In this document: piece after piece, positions 1 through 7,803 of the stretch
Position numbering within the stretch: position 1 is the stretch's first letter
Layout of the letters: every line of letters starts with the position of its first letter
Assembly: GCA_017994425.1 (NCBI GenBank)
Contig: JAGOKS010000014.1
Location: 1 to 36,943, forward strand
Length of the DNA stretch: 36,943 bases
Reading direction: 5' to 3'
Source of the DNA: Bacteroidales bacterium
GTDB lineage: Bacteria > Bacteroidota > Bacteroidia > Bacteroidales > WCHB1-69
Translations under genes and position numbers: made by a program
The notes under the pieces: model-generated
Told to the model about the DNA's origin: nothing
The model's database searches: none
What the model saw: only the letters and a program-made list of their open reading frames with translations

Positions 1-34
1 AATGAATAATTATTAATCTATTATTTTGTATATT

Positions 35-70
35 AAGACGTCATTGCAGCTATGTAGTAACGTCTTTTTC
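35..70 (+). terminator. Probable rho-independent terminator
   Basis: A 7-bp perfect stem (AAGACGT at 35-41 with ACGTCTT at 60-66) closes an 18-nt loop and runs into a T-rich tail. It probably ends transcription of a plus-strand gene lying left of the window. The loop is long for a classical terminator, so the call is tentative. Confidence 0.45.
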
Positions 71-139
71 ATGTGTATATCGCCTTCATAAAATTTAATT
101 ATAAAACATTCATAATCAACACATATCTACATGCTCTAC

Positions 140-288
140 TTCGATACGTCGAAATGTTGAGTTCGATGCGTCGAAGTACTCCGGTTCGACATGTCGAAGT
201 ACTCTACCTCGACGTGTCGGAGTTAAAACTTCGACATGTCGAACCATATAGGTTCGACACGTCGAACTGAAAACTTCAACGCATGGAG
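140..288. repeat. Regular array of seven 14-bp TCGA-armed palindromes
   Basis: Seven 14-bp units begin at 140, 162, 185, 208, 230, 253 and 275, so the step is 22 or 23 bp each time. The general form is TTCGA-NNNN-TCGAA. Units 3 and 5 are the perfect palindrome TTCGACATGTCGAA, and unit 7 has degenerate arms. The centres are TACG, TGCG, CATG, CGTG, CATG, CACG and CGCA, all alternating pyrimidine-purine. The 8-9 bp spacers are mostly unrelated, although two begin with GTACTC. The array lies more than 300 bp from the 3' end of the ogt-like gene. Its role is unknown. Binding sites for a dimeric protein, a REP-like extragenic repeat or an array of small hairpins are all possible. Confidence 0.85.
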
Positions 289-589
289 CCGAACACTTGC
301 TACTTGTCTTTTTTTTTCGTTCCGAAAAAATATGGGTAGGCTGTGTGTATCTCTTTGCGTAAAACCTCGGCGTTTTCTGCGGTTAATCATAAAAATTAAA
401 AATTAAGAATTAAAAATCCGCATTAATCCGCTTCATCCGCGTCATCAGTGTGCCATTTTCTCGGGACTCGGCACTCGGGACTCGGCACAAAAACACTGAC
501 AGCTGAGAGCTTTTTTAATTCGTGGAAATCTGTGTGCAGAATTCTTTGCGTTCTTTGCGGTTAAATCATCACATCACCACATCACCACA
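289..589. repeat. Non-coding stretch with short tandem and simple repeats
   Basis: No gene is visible in these 300 bp. They hold a perfect 14-bp tandem duplication of TCGGGACTCGGCAC (461-474 and 475-488), A/T-rich filler at about 388-417, and a CATCAC/CACATCAC simple repeat at about 566-591. Two similar phrases, CTTTGCGT followed by TGCGGTTAA, occur at about 352-386 and 544-564. The composition is patchy and unlike the flanking genes, which suggests eroded dispersed repeats. The simple repeat runs directly into the stop codon of the ogt-like gene. Confidence 0.6.
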
Positions 590-1147
590 TCAATAATTCG
601 CTTCCCAGTCCAGGAGTTGCTTTTTTAATTCTTTTCCCCAGCGGTAGGCTCCGGTATCTCCATTTTTATGTATTACCCGATGGCAAGGGATAAGGTAGGC
701 AATAGGGTTGCGAGCAACGGCTGAAGCAGTAGCACGTACAGCACGAGGATGACCGCTGAGACATGCCAAGGATTCATAGCTGATGAGTTCTCCAAAGCCG
801 ACTTCTGTGAGTGATTTCCACACATTTAATTGGAAAGGGGTTGCTTGGACACATAATTGAAAATTGGTATTTTGAGAAAAGCTGAAAATTGATTGCAGGC
901 TTCTACTTGCAGCATGCTTATCGTATCGAAAAATGGCTTGGGACCACTTTTGTCGCAAAACAGAAAGTGCCAAATCCTCTTTATCCTCCGTAAATTGCAA
1001 ACTGCAAATGCCGGTAGGAGTCAGGGCAATAAAACATTTTCCGAAAGGGGAATCAGCAACCCCATAATGAATGATAATGCCTTTGCCTTCGTCTTTTGTA
1101 GCAGCATGCAGGTAAACTCTATGTTGGTGTTCCGGCGTTGAAGTCAT
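590..1147 (-). CDS. ogt: Methylated-DNA--[protein]-cysteine S-methyltransferase (Ogt-type)
   Basis: This is a suicide DNA-repair protein of 185 residues. The family transfers the alkyl group from O6-alkylguanine to its own active-site cysteine. The diagnostic PCHRV motif is present with the acceptor at Cys155, preceded by the helix-turn-helix-like DNA-binding stretch and followed by the usual GxYRWG...K..LL.WE tail. An N-terminal ribonuclease-like domain is present, but there is no Ada zinc domain and no AraC domain, so the protein is Ogt-like rather than full-length Ada. The start at 1147 is preceded by a TACCTTTG promoter box (1173-1180). The gene is divergent from the helicase-nuclease at 1254, with 106 bp between the starts. 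Its stop codon lies at the edge of a simple repeat, but the C-terminus looks complete. Confidence 0.93.
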   Translation of the reverse strand: MTSTPEHQHRVYLHAATKDEGKGIIIHYGVADSPFGKCFIALTPTGICSLQFTEDKEDLALSVLRQKWSQAIFRYDKHAASRSLQSIFSFSQNTNFQLCVQATPFQLNVWKSLTEVGFGELISYESLACLSGHPRAVRATASAVARNPIAYLIPCHRVIHKNGDTGAYRWGKELKKQLLDWEANY

Positions 1148-1172
1148 AATCTATGCCTTTCATTTGTGCCTG

Positions 1173-1180
1173 CAAAGGTA
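1173..1180 (-). promoter_or_regulatory. Bacteroidota -7 box upstream of the ogt-like gene
   Basis: Read on the minus strand this is TACCTTTG followed by C, matching TAnnTTTG. It lies 26 nt before the ATG at 1147. No convincing -33 TTTG partner was seen. Confidence 0.65.
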
Positions 1181-1228
1181 ATAAAAAATAATGAACATTT
1201 TTTATCGAAGAGATATAAGAATTTCGTG

Positions 1229-1236
1229 TATTTTTG
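1229..1236 (+). promoter_or_regulatory. Bacteroidota -7 box upstream of the RecB-like gene
   Basis: TATTTTTG followed by C matches TAnnTTTG. It lies 17 nt before the ATG at 1254, implying a leader of only about a dozen nucleotides. It also argues against the upstream in-frame ATG at 1191. Confidence 0.7.
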
Positions 1237-1253
1237 CACATCATACCATTAAT

Positions 1254-4200
1254 ATGAATGTAAAGGAAAACAGAGGCTCTTTTCTTGTTTATAAAGCTTC
1301 TGCCGGTTCGGGAAAAACCTATAACCTGGCAAAAGCTTATTTGGAAATTTGTCTCATTCATTTTAACAGAGACCCCCATATATATCGTAAAATATTGGGG
1401 ATAACCTTTACTAACAAAGCTGCTGCAGAGATGAAAACGCGTATCCTCTCTTTTTTACAGCAGTTGAGTGAAGATAAAGACACAGACTTGATGCGAGAGT
1501 TTACGTCTATTGCTTCGGCAGCGGAAATAAGCCGGCGTGCATCGGTTTTGTTGAATACTATTCATCATGATTACAGTAGTTTTTCTATTTTTACCATCGA
1601 TAGTTTCTTTCAACAGATATTGCGTACTTTTTCCTATGATTTGCATTTACCTGCTAATCATCAATTGGAATTGGATTCCGATGTGCTTATTAAACAGGCT
1701 GTCGATATAGTTCTTGCTAAGCTGGGACATGAAAGCGTTTTAACAGATTTTATCATACACTTTTCTTTTAGCCAAATAGACCTTCATAAAAACTGGAAGA
1801 TAGAAAAAAAACTCCATGCCATAGCCAAAGAACTCTATCGCGAGGATGCTGTACATGCTTTAGATACATTGAAAACATTACGTATTGAAGATTTCCAGGC
1901 TATCATTCCCAAATTAAAGGCAATGATTAAGAAAATTAATGATAGAATAATAGCGATTGCCCAAAGGGCAGTAGATGAGATGAATAACGCACAAATAGCT
2001 CCCGATGTTTTTTATAAAGGGAAGAGTGGCATTGGTACTTGGTTTGTAAAGATTTCTAATGAAGGGATGGAGCTTAAGATGCCTTCCAAGACAGTGATGG
2101 AGACTGTGGAGCAACAACGATGGACATCGAAAACGACAGATCCGAGCATTAAAAGACAAATAAACGAGATTGCACCATTACTTACAGCGTGTTATAATGA
2201 AATACGTGCCTGCCAGGAAAAGGATTATTCTACGTATATAATTGCTAAATTGGTAGTAGATAATATATATCCCATGGCTTTGCTCAATGAAATTAAAAAG
2301 GCAATTGATTTCATTAAGATGGATGAAAAAACAATGCATATTTCCGAAACCAATCATTATATAAACCGCATTGTCAGCAATGAACCGGTGCCTTTTATCT
2401 ACGAACGTTTGGGAAACAAGTATAAATATTTCTTTATCGATGAATTTCAAGATACGTCTGTCTTGCAGTGGCAAAATTTGTTGCCATTGATTTGCGAAGG
2501 TTTATCCTCAGAAATATATGCCAATGAAAGTGCTATATCGGCAGTTTTTGGCGATGCCAAACAAGCCATTTATCGTTTCAGAGAAGGCGATGTGAGGCAA
2601 TTTAAACGTTTGCCTAAACTGGATGGGAGTGATAAGAATCCTATTATTCGCGAACGGGAACGTATTTTAGAAGACAATTTTAAAACAATTACATTGCCTA
2701 AAAATTATCGTTCCAAAGAAGAAATAGTATTGTTTAACAATGATTTTTTCGATTATATGAGTCGTTGTGATGCGGAAAGGTCTTCCTATGTGTCGGAAGT
2801 GTATAAGAGTCTTCAACAAACTCCTAAAGAAAATAATACAGGGGGAGGGGTGCAATTGTATGTCATCAACAAGAAAGAGTTGGATCCTGATATAGTCTAT
2901 GATGATTGTGTGCTTACTAAGGTTTTGGAAATTATTGAACAGACAGTAGCAGATGGTTATCAACTTTCGGATATAGCGGTTTTGTGTCGGAAAAACGATT
3001 TGGCTTCTTTCCTTGCTGAAGGGATTTCACAAAAGGGCGTCGCTGTCATTTCACCGGAATCGCTGTTATTGAAAAATTCGCCCGAAGTTAACTTTCTTCT
3101 GGCTTGTTTCAATTACTTGCTTAATAAAAACAATGAATTGGCACGTACGATAATAGTGCATTTTTTAGCAAAAGAAAATAAGCAAGTCCTTGAAAATTTA
3201 CTTGTAGTCGCTAAAGAGGAAAAAGCATTTCTGCATAGCTTACAAACTATGGGATATGACTTTTCTCCGGAAACATTAAAACACTTGAATGTGTACGAAC
3301 TCTTAGAGCATCTGGTCGAGATATTTGGTTTTGCCACGAAAAATAATGCCTATGTGCTTGCATTTAAAGGTATTGTTTTTGATTTCATGCAAACCAAAGC
3401 GAATAATTATGTAAATTTTTTAGAGTATTGGGAAGAGAGAAGCGCCAAGTTCTCACTAAGTAACCCTGAAGGTATTCAAGCTGTAAATATATTAACGATA
3501 CATAAGTCCAAGGGTTTGCAATTTCCTGTTGTCATTTATCCTCAAAAACCTTTACAAAATCGTGTGTCGGCTAGCAAATGGATACAACTTGACCCCGATA
3601 CTTATCCTATAGAAGTAGTCAATATCAATTTAAATAAGTCGCTGCAAGATACGGAGTTGAAATATCTTTATGAAGAAGAGAAGGAATTATCGGCTTTGGA
3701 CGAACTGAATGTGGATTATGTCGCTTACACTCGTGCGGAAGAGCGTTTATATATCATTCATTCGTCTGATAAAGATCAACATTCTGTTGTTGATTATTTT
3801 AGATCAGGTTCTTACGAAAATAAAAGCGATTGTGATGGAATAGAATGCTATAGTATAGGAAATTTCGATAAAAAAGACAGGAAAGATATAGCGACTATGA
3901 AAGAAAACAGGTTTGTAAGTACTTCTACTGAGGGAATTCGTTTGCCTGTAGTCGTTGCTCAGAGAGCTTATGAGAGCAAAGAAATGCGTTGGGGTACGAG
4001 CATGCATGCGTATTTATCTTATTTTCGTAAGCCCGAAGATAAACACTATATTCTGCAATTGATAGCTGAAGATAAAGAATTTACCGATAAAGAAAAAGCG
4101 ATGGCAGTGAAATTGATAGAAAATTTACTGAATGATGATATCAAAACACTTTTTTTTGGGGAACCCGATGCCAAGGTTAAAACAGAAGTTGAAATTATCA

Positions 4201-4412
4201 CTTCCGATGCAAAGAGCTTTCGTATTGACAGGCTGATAATTAATAAAAAGAATTGCGTGGTAATAGATTTTAAAACAGGAAACAAAGAATCATCCCATAT
4301 CAAACAAATCACGCATTATGTCGAACTGTTGAAAGAAGCTGCATTTGATGAGGTATATCCATATCTTATTTATATATCCGATGAAGGGGATTTGTCGATT
4401 GAAAAAATATAA
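1254..4412 (+). CDS. UvrD/RecB/AddA-like helicase with C-terminal PD-(D/E)XK nuclease
   Basis: This is a superfamily 1A DNA helicase fused to a nuclease, 1052 residues from the chosen start. Visible motifs in order are Walker A ASAGSGKT (residues 15-22), motif Ia FTNKAAAEMK, Walker B FIDEFQDTS (about 392), motif III GDAKQAIYRFR (about 432), motif IV NYRS (about 484), motif V TIHKSKGLQFPVV (about 748) and motif VI YTRAEERLYI (about 824). The C-terminus carries GTSMHAYL and the nuclease core IDRL...VIDFKTG (about 1003). Such proteins process double-strand breaks as the RecB or AddA subunit. No AddB-like partner lies within the window. An in-frame ATG at 1191 would add 21 residues but starts upstream of the TATTTTTG box, so 1254 is preferred. 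The gene is divergent from ogt. Confidence 0.9.
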   Translation: MNVKENRGSFLVYKASAGSGKTYNLAKAYLEICLIHFNRDPHIYRKILGITFTNKAAAEMKTRILSFLQQLSEDKDTDLMREFTSIASAAEISRRASVLLNTIHHDYSSFSIFTIDSFFQQILRTFSYDLHLPANHQLELDSDVLIKQAVDIVLAKLGHESVLTDFIIHFSFSQIDLHKNWKIEKKLHAIAKELYREDAVHALDTLKTLRIEDFQAIIPKLKAMIKKINDRIIAIAQRAVDEMNNAQIAPDVFYKGKSGIGTWFVKISNEGMELKMPSKTVMETVEQQRWTSKTTDPSIKRQINEIAPLLTACYNEIRACQEKDYSTYIIAKLVVDNIYPMALLNEIKKAIDFIKMDEKTMHISETNHYINRIVSNEPVPFIYERLGNKYKYFFIDEFQDTSVLQWQNLLPLICEGLSSEIYANESAISAVFGDAKQAIYRFREGDVRQFKRLPKLDGSDKNPIIRERERILEDNFKTITLPKNYRSKEEIVLFNNDFFDYMSRCDAERSSYVSEVYKSLQQTPKENNTGGGVQLYVINKKELDPDIVYDDCVLTKVLEIIEQTVADGYQLSDIAVLCRKNDLASFLAEGISQKGVAVISPESLLLKNSPEVNFLLACFNYLLNKNNELARTIIVHFLAKENKQVLENLLVVAKEEKAFLHSLQTMGYDFSPETLKHLNVYELLEHLVEIFGFATKNNAYVLAFKGIVFDFMQTKANNYVNFLEYWEERSAKFSLSNPEGIQAVNILTIHKSKGLQFPVVIYPQKPLQNRVSASKWIQLDPDTYPIEVVNINLNKSLQDTELKYLYEEEKELSALDELNVDYVAYTRAEERLYIIHSSDKDQHSVVDYFRSGSYENKSDCDGIECYSIGNFDKKDRKDIATMKENRFVSTSTEGIRLPVVVAQRAYESKEMRWGTSMHAYLSYFRKPEDKHYILQLIAEDKEFTDKEKAMAVKLIENLLNDDIKTLFFGEPDAKVKTEVEIITSDAKSFRIDRLIINKKNCVVIDFKTGNKESSHIKQITHYVELLKEAAFDEVYPYLIYISDEGDLSIEKI

Positions 4413-4443
4413 AAAAAAACGAGGAATGGAAAGTAAATTTATA

Positions 4444-4451
4444 TATTTTTG
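4444..4451 (+). promoter_or_regulatory. Bacteroidota -7 box for the lipoprotein gene set
   Basis: TATTTTTG followed by CATC matches TAnnTTTG and lies 39 nt before the lipoprotein start. It is probably the promoter for 4491 and the genes behind it. Confidence 0.7.
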
Positions 4452-4490
4452 CATCCGATTAAATAAAAAAATATGAATCTAATCTAATTT

Positions 4491-4991
4491 ATGAATATGA
4501 AAAAAAACAAGTCATTAGTACTATTTATATGCTTGATAGGTCTGGTATTAAGTATAAGTTCATGCAGTAAAACACGAAGTTTTTTAGGCACCTATGATGG
4601 TATTACCACTACCAATGGTTCGGTAGCGATTGTTATTCCCGGCTATATTGAAAATTATGAAGAGCTGCCGGAAGAAAAAAATAATATTCGTTTTGTTATC
4701 AGTAAAGGGCAGGATAAAAATAAAATTGTATTAAAACAAGTATATGGCACTGCCGAAGATCAATTTGAAGCGGTTGGCATTGTGAATGATAATAAAGTTG
4801 CGTTTTTACCTTTTACAGTGCCCATCAGTTATGCAGATATTTCAGTTGATGCCCAAGTCCTTGATATGAAAGGCACACTGAAAGACGGTAAGTTAACCTA
4901 TGAATACACGTATTCATATTCCCAATTTTTTTCGGGGGCTTCCATCGGTATTAATATGAGTGCAAAAGGCAGTGCAGAAAAGCAAAAATAA
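4491..4991 (+). CDS. Predicted lipoprotein, function unknown
   Basis: A 166-residue exported protein. It has a basic N-terminus, a hydrophobic core and a lipobox ending LSISSC, so the mature protein should be lipidated at the cysteine near residue 25. The remainder is rich in beta-strand-like alternation and has a motif-like FLGTYDGITTTNG right after the lipid anchor, which suggests a small lipocalin- or calycin-like barrel. That fold is inference only. Translation could start at 4491 or at the second ATG at 4497, with no effect on the mature product. The next gene follows after 25 nt and also encodes an exported protein, so the two are probably co-transcribed. I do not recognise a named family. 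Confidence 0.75.
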   Translation: MNMKKNKSLVLFICLIGLVLSISSCSKTRSFLGTYDGITTTNGSVAIVIPGYIENYEELPEEKNNIRFVISKGQDKNKIVLKQVYGTAEDQFEAVGIVNDNKVAFLPFTVPISYADISVDAQVLDMKGTLKDGKLTYEYTYSYSQFFSGASIGINMSAKGSAEKQK

Positions 4992-5016
4992 ATTAATAAT
5001 ATTAAAATAAAAAAGA

Positions 5017-5682
5017 ATGAAAAAACTAGTTGTGATTTTAGTAATGATTGGCATTACATCCGTTGCCATAGCACAGCAACCTTATTTTCCGACAAAAAAA
5101 GGAAGTATTTTAGAGTATGTTTCTAAAGACGGGAAAGGGAAAATTACCGGATATACTCGTATGACCGTCAAAGAAATAACGAATGCGAGCACCGTTCAAA
5201 CGATAACCATGTCTAATCAATCGTTTGATGCTAAGAAAACCCCTCAAGGCGAAGCAAGTGTTTTTAAAGTAACCATTATGGAAGATAAAATAATCTTTGA
5301 TCCCAAGGCTATGTTTCCGCAAAACATAGAAGCAACCATCGAATATGCCGGCAAGGGGAATACCATACCTGCGAAGATGATAGTAGGAGATACATGGCCC
5401 AATGCAGAAGCTACCATGACCATGGATATGGGCTTTACTAAAATGGTGACAACCGTCAAATTAACGGAACGAAAAGTATTGGCAAAAGAAAAGATTACTG
5501 TAGGTGCCGGCACGTATGACTGTTTTAAAGTACAACAAGTAGCAATTATATCAACACCCATGGGAAGTCCCATGAAACAAAAACATATTATGTGGTATGC
5601 CGAAGGACTGGGTCATGTGAAATCGGAAGTTTATCAAGACGACAAACTGATATCCGTAGAGGAGTTAAACAGTATACAATAA
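5017..5682 (+). CDS. Secreted DUF3108/TapB-like protein
   Basis: A 221-residue protein with a signal peptide ending near AIA-QQP (residues 18-20). The body contains PTKKGSILEY near the N-terminus, a central GDTW, GAGTYDCFKV at about residue 165, and a C-terminal WYAEGLGHVKSE. This last pattern resembles the closing strands of DUF3108/TapB-like beta-sheet proteins of the Bacteroidota envelope. Their biochemical function is not established, and periplasmic location is inferred. The divergent PGK gene starts only 9 nt after its stop, so the two are almost certainly on one transcript. The family assignment rests on motif resemblance only. Confidence 0.65.
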   Translation: MKKLVVILVMIGITSVAIAQQPYFPTKKGSILEYVSKDGKGKITGYTRMTVKEITNASTVQTITMSNQSFDAKKTPQGEASVFKVTIMEDKIIFDPKAMFPQNIEATIEYAGKGNTIPAKMIVGDTWPNAEATMTMDMGFTKMVTTVKLTERKVLAKEKITVGAGTYDCFKVQQVAIISTPMGSPMKQKHIMWYAEGLGHVKSEVYQDDKLISVEELNSIQ

Positions 5683-5691
5683 TACAGATAC

Positions 5692-6984
5692 ATGCAAGAA
5701 TTAAAATTTAAACAATTGCAGGATGCGGACTTAAAAGATAAAATTGTATTGGTTCGCGTAGATCATAATGTGGTTAAAAAGGGGATTATACACGATCCGT
5801 ATCGTATAGATGCAACCATAGGTACTCTCTTTTATATTATAGCCAAAGGAGGCAAACTGATATTAATGTCGCATGTGGGTCGTCCGAAAGATAAGAAAAC
5901 CGGCGAAATTCATATCGATTTTAACAGTTCGGTACAACCTATTGTTGAATATCTTCAAAACAAATTACATATAAAACTTGGTGTTCCTGAGTTTGAAGCA
6001 CATCCGAGCTTAGGCTATGTTGGTATTCAAACGTCTATCAATCATATGATAAAAGAGCTCAGAGAAAATAAAATTGATGGTATTTATTTACCCAATACGC
6101 GTTGGTTTTTGGGCGAGGAATCCAAAGGAAAAGAAGCGGATAGTTTTGCCTATCAATTGGCAGGGCTTGCCGATATTTTCGTCAATGATGCTTTTGGTTC
6201 TTGGCAAGCGCATGCCTCAACGGTAGGGGTTACGAAATATCTACCTTCCTACGCAGGCTTTCTGATGCAAAAAGAAATTCAAAACCTTGATAGAATTTAT
6301 AATCCCAAACGTCCTTTTGTTGCGGTTGTTGCAGGCGCTAAATTTGACACAAAAATTGATTCCCTGACAGCATTGCTCAAAACAGCAGATAATCTTATCC
6401 TTGGTGGCGTAATTTATAATGCTTATTTATGTGCAAAATACAGCATCCAAATTAAAGGGATTGAAGCAGAAGATATTCAACAGGCTCAATCTTTTGTCAA
6501 TTTCTCGAAACAATATCCGGGTAAATTAATTGAGCTACCTTATATTATTGAATCGGAAAGTATGGAAGGTAAATTGAAGGGAAAATATAAAACTGTTGAT
6601 GTTCGTAAGCTTAAAAAAGGAGATAGTTTGAATTATGTGTTAGATGTTGCCAAATTATCATTCAAAGAAAAAATAGTTCTCGATGTCTTTCATAATGCTC
6701 AAACCATCTTTGTGAATGCTGTTATGGGCTATACTCCTTATTTTAATGAAGGAACGATTGCTTTGGATGAATTGATTGATGATAATCTCGAAGCGGTAAA
6801 GCTGTATGGAGGAGGCGATACCATGCAAGAGTTGAAACGCTTGTTACCGGGTTTGTACATCCTTGCCCTTGATAATCCCAACTATTACATTTTCACAGGA
6901 GGCGGTGCCGTACTTAAAGCCATTCAAGAAGCAACCTATCTGGGATTAGAGCCGGTGAAAGCCCTATGTATGAGTGTTGAATAA
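5692..6984 (+). CDS. Divergent phosphoglycerate kinase paralogue, possibly altered function
   Basis: A 430-residue PGK-fold protein, longer than the canonical PGK at 25850 in this same window. Retained PGK elements are VRVDHN (D24, N26), the DPYRID arginine, SHVGRP, the arginine of PNTRWF, the two lysines of AGAKFDTK, GGGDT (about 373) and TGGGA. Lost elements are the HR of the canonical HREHAST, here WQAHAST (W171, Q172), which removes one of the basic substrate-binding arginines, and the nucleotide-site motif WNGPxGxFE, here FHNAQTIFV (about 333-341). GGGM is also changed to GGVI. It may be a kinase with another acyl-phosphate substrate, an inefficient PGK or a non-catalytic regulator. No signal peptide is present, so it should be cytoplasmic. 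It follows the secreted 5017 protein by 9 nt and precedes the BatE-like gene by 57 nt. Confidence 0.82.
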   Translation: MQELKFKQLQDADLKDKIVLVRVDHNVVKKGIIHDPYRIDATIGTLFYIIAKGGKLILMSHVGRPKDKKTGEIHIDFNSSVQPIVEYLQNKLHIKLGVPEFEAHPSLGYVGIQTSINHMIKELRENKIDGIYLPNTRWFLGEESKGKEADSFAYQLAGLADIFVNDAFGSWQAHASTVGVTKYLPSYAGFLMQKEIQNLDRIYNPKRPFVAVVAGAKFDTKIDSLTALLKTADNLILGGVIYNAYLCAKYSIQIKGIEAEDIQQAQSFVNFSKQYPGKLIELPYIIESESMEGKLKGKYKTVDVRKLKKGDSLNYVLDVAKLSFKEKIVLDVFHNAQTIFVNAVMGYTPYFNEGTIALDELIDDNLEAVKLYGGGDTMQELKRLLPGLYILALDNPNYYIFTGGGAVLKAIQEATYLGLEPVKALCMSVE

Positions 6985-7041
6985 TATGTACAATATTCGC
7001 AAACTCTAAACGTTTTTTTTACAAATTTTATTTATCAAACA

Positions 7042-7803
7042 ATGAAAAATTTTGTTAAAATCATTCTTGTTCTATGTTTTATTTTACAGGAAATTACTGT
7101 ACAATCGCAAGAAAATGCAATTTTTAATCAAGCCAATAAGGCTTATATGCAAAAGGATTATCCGACGGCTATTCGCTTGTATTCCGATATTATCAGTGCC
7201 GGGAATGTCAGTGCAGATGTATATTATAATTTAGGCAATGCCTATTTCAAAAACAATCAACTCTCAAACGCTATTTTATGGTACGAAAGGGCTTTGCGTA
7301 TAGATCCTTCCAATGAAGATATCATTCATAATATTGCATTTGCAAATAGTCGGATTACAGATGAAATGGAAATAATGCCCGTTTTTTTTCTGAATCGATG
7401 GTTTAAAAATATGTATTCTTTACTTTCATCTACTGCATGGGCAGTTGCCTCGATAGTTCTTTGTGTTTGCTTGTTTTTACTTGTGGTAATTTTATGCTTG
7501 TCTTTATCTGTTAAACGCAGAATTTTTCTGTTTTTTGCATCAATAGCTATGTTTTTGTTCTTGGCAATGAGTATCACTTTTGCTTATATGCAACACAAAC
7601 AGTCCATGCGAAAAGACGAAGCCATTATCATGCGTATGAGTGTAGTCGTAAAAAGCATGCCCGACAAAGCGGGAACAGATTTGTTTACGGTACACGAAGG
7701 ATTAAAAGTACAACTTATGGATAAAGTTGGAAACTGGATAGAAGTGGTATTCCCTAACGGACATAAGGGATGGATAGAAGAAACGTCGGTTGAAATTATT
7801 TAA
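7042..7803 (+). CDS. BatE-like TPR protein with two membrane helices and SH3b domain
   Basis: A 253-residue envelope protein. In order it has a signal-like hydrophobic N-terminus (1-22), about two tetratricopeptide repeats (about 25-105, including VYYNLGNAYFKNNQLSNAI and ILWYERALRIDPSNED), two membrane helices (about 132-156 and 161-183) and a bacterial SH3-like tail (about 195-253) ending GHKGWIEETSVEII. This is the architecture of BatE, the last product of the Bacteroidota aerotolerance (bat) operon, where it is thought to act with membrane von Willebrand-type proteins. No batA-D genes lie next to it here, so the gene stands apart from its usual partners. Its stop codon overlaps the stop of the convergent 7800 gene by 4 nt. 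Confidence 0.78.
   Translation: MKNFVKIILVLCFILQEITVQSQENAIFNQANKAYMQKDYPTAIRLYSDIISAGNVSADVYYNLGNAYFKNNQLSNAILWYERALRIDPSNEDIIHNIAFANSRITDEMEIMPVFFLNRWFKNMYSLLSSTAWAVASIVLCVCLFLLVVILCLSLSVKRRIFLFFASIAMFLFLAMSITFAYMQHKQSMRKDEAIIMRMSVVVKSMPDKAGTDLFTVHEGLKVQLMDKVGNWIEVVFPNGHKGWIEETSVEII

Noticed and set aside
73..270. Open frame of 65 codons on the plus strand
   Set aside because: It runs across the palindrome array and owes its openness to the repeat. Its translation shows only repeated low-information segments, with no domain.
140..288. CRISPR-like array
   Set aside because: Spacers are only 8-9 bp, repeats are 14 bp and vary at the centre, and no cas gene is present.
1191..1253. Longer N-terminus of the RecB-like protein
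   Set aside because: The in-frame ATG at 1191 lies upstream of the TATTTTTG box at 1229-1236, and the extra 21 residues are unlike family N-termini, which begin just before the P-loop.
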